Source: Struthidea cinerea
Taxonomy: Eukaryota; Chordata; Aves; Passeriformes; Corcoracidae
NCBI GenBank assembly: GCA_013397865.1
Contig: VZTI01001048.1
Location: 2,267,819 to 2,331,818 of the forward strand
Length of the DNA stretch: 64,000 nt
Direction of reading: 5' to 3'
Shown here: positions 61,721-64,000 of the stretch, piece after piece
Layout of the letters: every line of letters begins with the position of its first letter
Position numbering within the stretch: position 1 is the stretch's first letter
Notes under the pieces: model-generated
Told to the model about the DNA's origin: nothing
Seen by the model: only the letters and a program-made list of their open reading frames with translations
Database searches by the model: none
Translations under genes and position numbers: made by a program

Positions 61721-62112
61721 TCTTGGCTGTAAAATTAAATGTGTGTGCAAAAGTAACAAACTGTCAGACTTTGAGAGAGTTCAGGCCAAGTGTAGATAAC
61801 AATCGTACTTTTGCACTGAAAGACTGCATGGGAGTCCCAAATACTTACTCTAAACCCCTTTCACAGTCAGGTTAATGTACTCAAAATTTTAAGACTTGAA
61901 ATGCCAGCTGCTGAACACAAAATCCTACATTGGAACCAGTGCCAAGGCATTTAATCTGTTTGACTTAGACATTTTCCCTAAAAATACTGGATACACTTAA
62001 ATCTTATTTGTTGCTTGATTCGGTCAATGCCATGGTGTAACTGACTTCTATGTTAAAGAATAAAAAGCTCTTATTTACCTAACAGTTTAAAAATTTAATG
62101 TTTCAAGGGCAG
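61721..62112. other. Non-coding stretch, nothing recognised
   Basis: No gene or repeat recognised. Confidence 0.5.
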
Positions 62113-62138
62113 CAGGTGTCCATTTACGTGGACACCTG
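62113..62138. promoter_or_regulatory. Perfect inverted repeat with two E-box/T-box words
   Basis: CAGGTGTCCA (62113-62122), loop TTTACG, TGGACACCTG (62129-62138). The two 10-bp arms pair perfectly. Each arm holds CAGGTG (E2-box, ZEB/SNAI type) overlapping AGGTGT (T-box half-site), in opposite orientations. Confidence 0.5.
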
Positions 62139-63485
62139 GCTTATAATATCCCATCTACTCTCCATATGAGAACTTCAGACAAAGTTAATGCAGCAAATGT
62201 CCAAGTACAGGCAGAATTAATGTGCTCAGCCTCACAAGAAGGATGGCGAGGTGGAAAAGCAATGGTTTAATTAGGCCACAGCCTTTTTAACTCATAGGAC
62301 AATAAATTGTACCTTTTCCATTATCATTCATTCCTCAGTCTGTTTTTAAGCCAGTTTTCCTTGGGAATAGAATATTCCTGCCTGAGTACTTGCAGCTGTC
62401 AGTGGAGGAGGCTTTCAATCATAGTTGTAACCATACAAAAGTGCAGGAGAAGGTCCTAAACAGTCAGGCAAGGATATAAGTATTTTTGTGACTTGTGAAT
62501 GGGAATATGCATAATAACATATAGGTAAATGGCTTTTCTTGCTTTTGCTGGCAGAATGACACTCCTTGGGGCCTCTCCTAACTCCTGTCTGCACCAGCAT
62601 ATTGGCAAAAATCAAAAGGAATTTCTTGCACTAGTGTACATTTGGTGGGGGGAAAAAACCATAAGCAAACTCAGTTCCATGTTTAAAAGTCAATAAATTA
62701 TCATAGAAACCTCTCATGGTTTGTTTTGCCACTGTTCCATCCGCTGGGTTAACCTGCCAGCCTTGTTTTAGTAACCTTTCACAGGATGTCAGAAGCTCTT
62801 GGCACATAGGGCTGGGTGGCACAGGCATCATCATATCTTGGGTCCCTACCCTGTCCTAGGCTGGGTTTCTGTTTTTACCTGGGCACAAAATTTAACCTAA
62901 ATGATTTTGATTTCCTCCAGTAATAGCAGTGACAGCACTGAATAGACACAGAACTCTTTTCTTTGTAGTCTCACAATGGTTTGCAGGGGTCAGCACACTT
63001 CCTTCCCCGTAACCCTGGAAGCTAAGAACATGGTTTATAAAGCCTCAGAAGGCTGTAGTAGCGGCAAGACCAAAGTATAAAGTTTAGTGGATGTGGACAG
63101 CTTGTTGTATTGGGCATCACAAATCCATCTGCAGAGTCTAGACCTCCCGTGGGCTATGGCAAGGCTCTTACCTCATGCCTGAGGGTGGTGGGACCTGCCA
63201 CCAGCCTTTTCCCAACACTTGACTCAACCCATGCAGCGCATCAAATCACAAAAATACAGCGTCTTCTGCTTCCACAGTACGCTGTAATTAGTCATTTTAC
63301 GGGTTTGTTGTAACGTACCTGGGGTATAACAAGTAACACATAAAGGAAGTAATGCTTCCTTATGGACAAGTTAAAAGTAAAAATTCAGAATAAAGGGATA
63401 AGGGACTCCGGGCAGAAAGTTCTTAGGAAAAGGAATATTGGTTTTCTTTGACTGTGTTTGTTTTGTAATTCGATAGAAATAAACA
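62139..63485. other. Non-coding stretch, no gene recognised
   Basis: Short frames of up to 67 codons and no repeat recognised. Confidence 0.5.
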
Positions 63486-63499
63486 GTTACCATGGCAAC
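63486..63499. promoter_or_regulatory. RFX X-box
   Basis: GTTACCATGGCAAC fits the full X-box pattern RTNRCC-(2)-RGYAAC, an inverted pair of RFX half-sites, and differs from the ideal palindrome at one base. A small CpG cluster (GGCGAGGCGCGGCGC, 63512-63526) follows within 15 bp. X-boxes near transcription starts typically mark RFX-regulated, often ciliary, genes. Confidence 0.55.
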
Positions 63500-63548
63500 T
63501 GTCATATCACAGGCGAGGCGCGGCGCAAGGAAGATGCAGTGCACTTAC

Positions 63549-63672
63549 CAATTAGCAGAATGAGTTTTAGGGCTTTTAAAGAGACATTTTGCCTGCTGAC
63601 ATGAAGGTACATTGCAACTTGGCCTTCAAGGAAAGTTAGAGTTTGCTCCTGTGCATCCTCTTGGCAGCTGCA
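63549..63672 (-). CDS. Possible coding exon, unknown protein
   Basis: On the minus strand the frame is open from just after a TAA (63675-63673) to TTG followed by GTAAGT, a canonical donor with the exon ending at 63549 in phase 1. An in-frame ATG lies at 63612. The peptide reads EDAQEQTLTFLEGQVAMYLH and continues into a mildly hydrophobic KALKLILLI end, so it could be an internal exon or a first exon with a signal-anchor start. The upstream acceptor (GCTAATGCAG, about 63672) is weak. No family was recognised. The X-box and CpG cluster lie 50-60 bp into the presumed intron. Confidence 0.3.
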
Positions 63673-63895
63673 TTAGCCATTGCTTCTTGATGCTGCACCC
63701 CTCTTTATTGAGCCCTCCCCTCTGGAGGTTCTTGCTGCTCCATGGGCAGCCTGTAGCTCCCAGGGCTGCCCTGGGGGAAACACCCTATCCGTAGGGATGG
63801 TGTCTCAGGCACGGCATTCACCGCTCACCAGAAGGTCTGGAGGAATCGTAATTGACACTATTGTGACACCCAAGATGCTCAAAACACATTGAGAG
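63673..63895. other. Non-coding stretch, slightly GC-rich
   Basis: Minus-strand sequence upstream of the exon candidate. Two plus-strand frames of 60 and 70 codons are not convincing. Confidence 0.4.
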
Positions 63896-63953
63896 TGTTA
63901 ATTAATCCTTGTAATAGTCTGGTGAGATAGGTAAGCATTATTACCCTAGAATA
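63896..63953 (+). repeat. MIR-like SINE fragment
   Basis: TTAATTAATCCTTGTAATAGTCTGGTGAGATAGGTAAGCATTATTACCC parallels the MIR segment 'ttaatcctcacaacaaccctatgaggtaggtactattattatccc'. Confidence 0.55.
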
Positions 63954-63973
63954 TATATATATATTTTTTTTTT
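63950..63973. repeat. (AT)n followed by a T run
   Basis: About seven AT units and then about ten T, at the position where the MIR-like match stops. Confidence 0.85.
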
Positions 63974-64000
63974 CTATTTTTAATACATAGGGCAGCTGAA

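Overview
The window looks like bird nuclear DNA from a gene-poor stretch, either intergenic or a very large intron. It is AT-rich and has no long open reading frame. The clearest organism markers are three fragments of CR1, the dominant avian LINE. Two carry the recognisable 3' end (about 21355-21500 on + and 46158-46214 on -). The third is more decayed and longer (48305-48541 on +). Around them lie much older, heavily mutated amniote repeats: CORE-SINE/MIR-like pieces (10860-11043, 35262-35600, 37224-37292, 59068-59290, 63896-63953) and short palindromic MITE-like elements with ends close to GGCC-CAATCCAGCAA (4575-4650, 12060-12161, 13475-13545, 61655-61720). No rRNA, tRNA, CRISPR, intact retrovirus or prokaryotic feature was seen.

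No protein-coding gene can be named. Most short ORFs look like chance openings. Four places have gene-like signals. (1) 27365-28003 on the minus strand: an acceptor, a Kozak-type ATG, a GTGAGT donor and a following in-phase exon, giving a hypothetical protein of 122 or 114 aa. (2) 63549-63672 on the minus strand: a 41-codon open stretch ending exactly at a GTAAGT donor, next to a full RFX X-box and a small CpG cluster. (3) 40275-41199: two CpG-dense blocks, the second followed by a plus-strand GTGAGT donor, consistent with a CpG-island promoter and first exon of an unknown or noncoding transcript. (4) 45402-45668 on the plus strand: an exon-sized open frame between a strong acceptor and a plausible donor.

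Layout. 0-10 kb is featureless apart from a homeodomain-type block near 1.9 kb and one MITE. 10-14 kb carries old SINE and MITE remnants. 14-25 kb is quiet, with a homeodomain-motif-rich block at 20.49-20.80 kb and a CR1. 25-29 kb contains the minus-strand exon candidates. 29-40 kb is AT-rich with microsatellites and nested ancient repeats near 35.4 kb. 40.3-43.2 kb combines the CpG-rich blocks with two palindromes and an octamer motif. 43-58 kb is mostly plain, with CR1 remnants, a perfect 38-bp tandem duplication, a purine-rich block and G/T-rich tracts. 58.7-63.9 kb has RUNX-type and E-box/T-box-type inverted repeats, an unusually readable CORE-SINE, the X-box and the minus-strand exon candidate.

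The overall impression is a regulatory desert: islands of possible conserved noncoding sequence in a neutral, repeat-decayed background. Conservation itself cannot be judged from one sequence.
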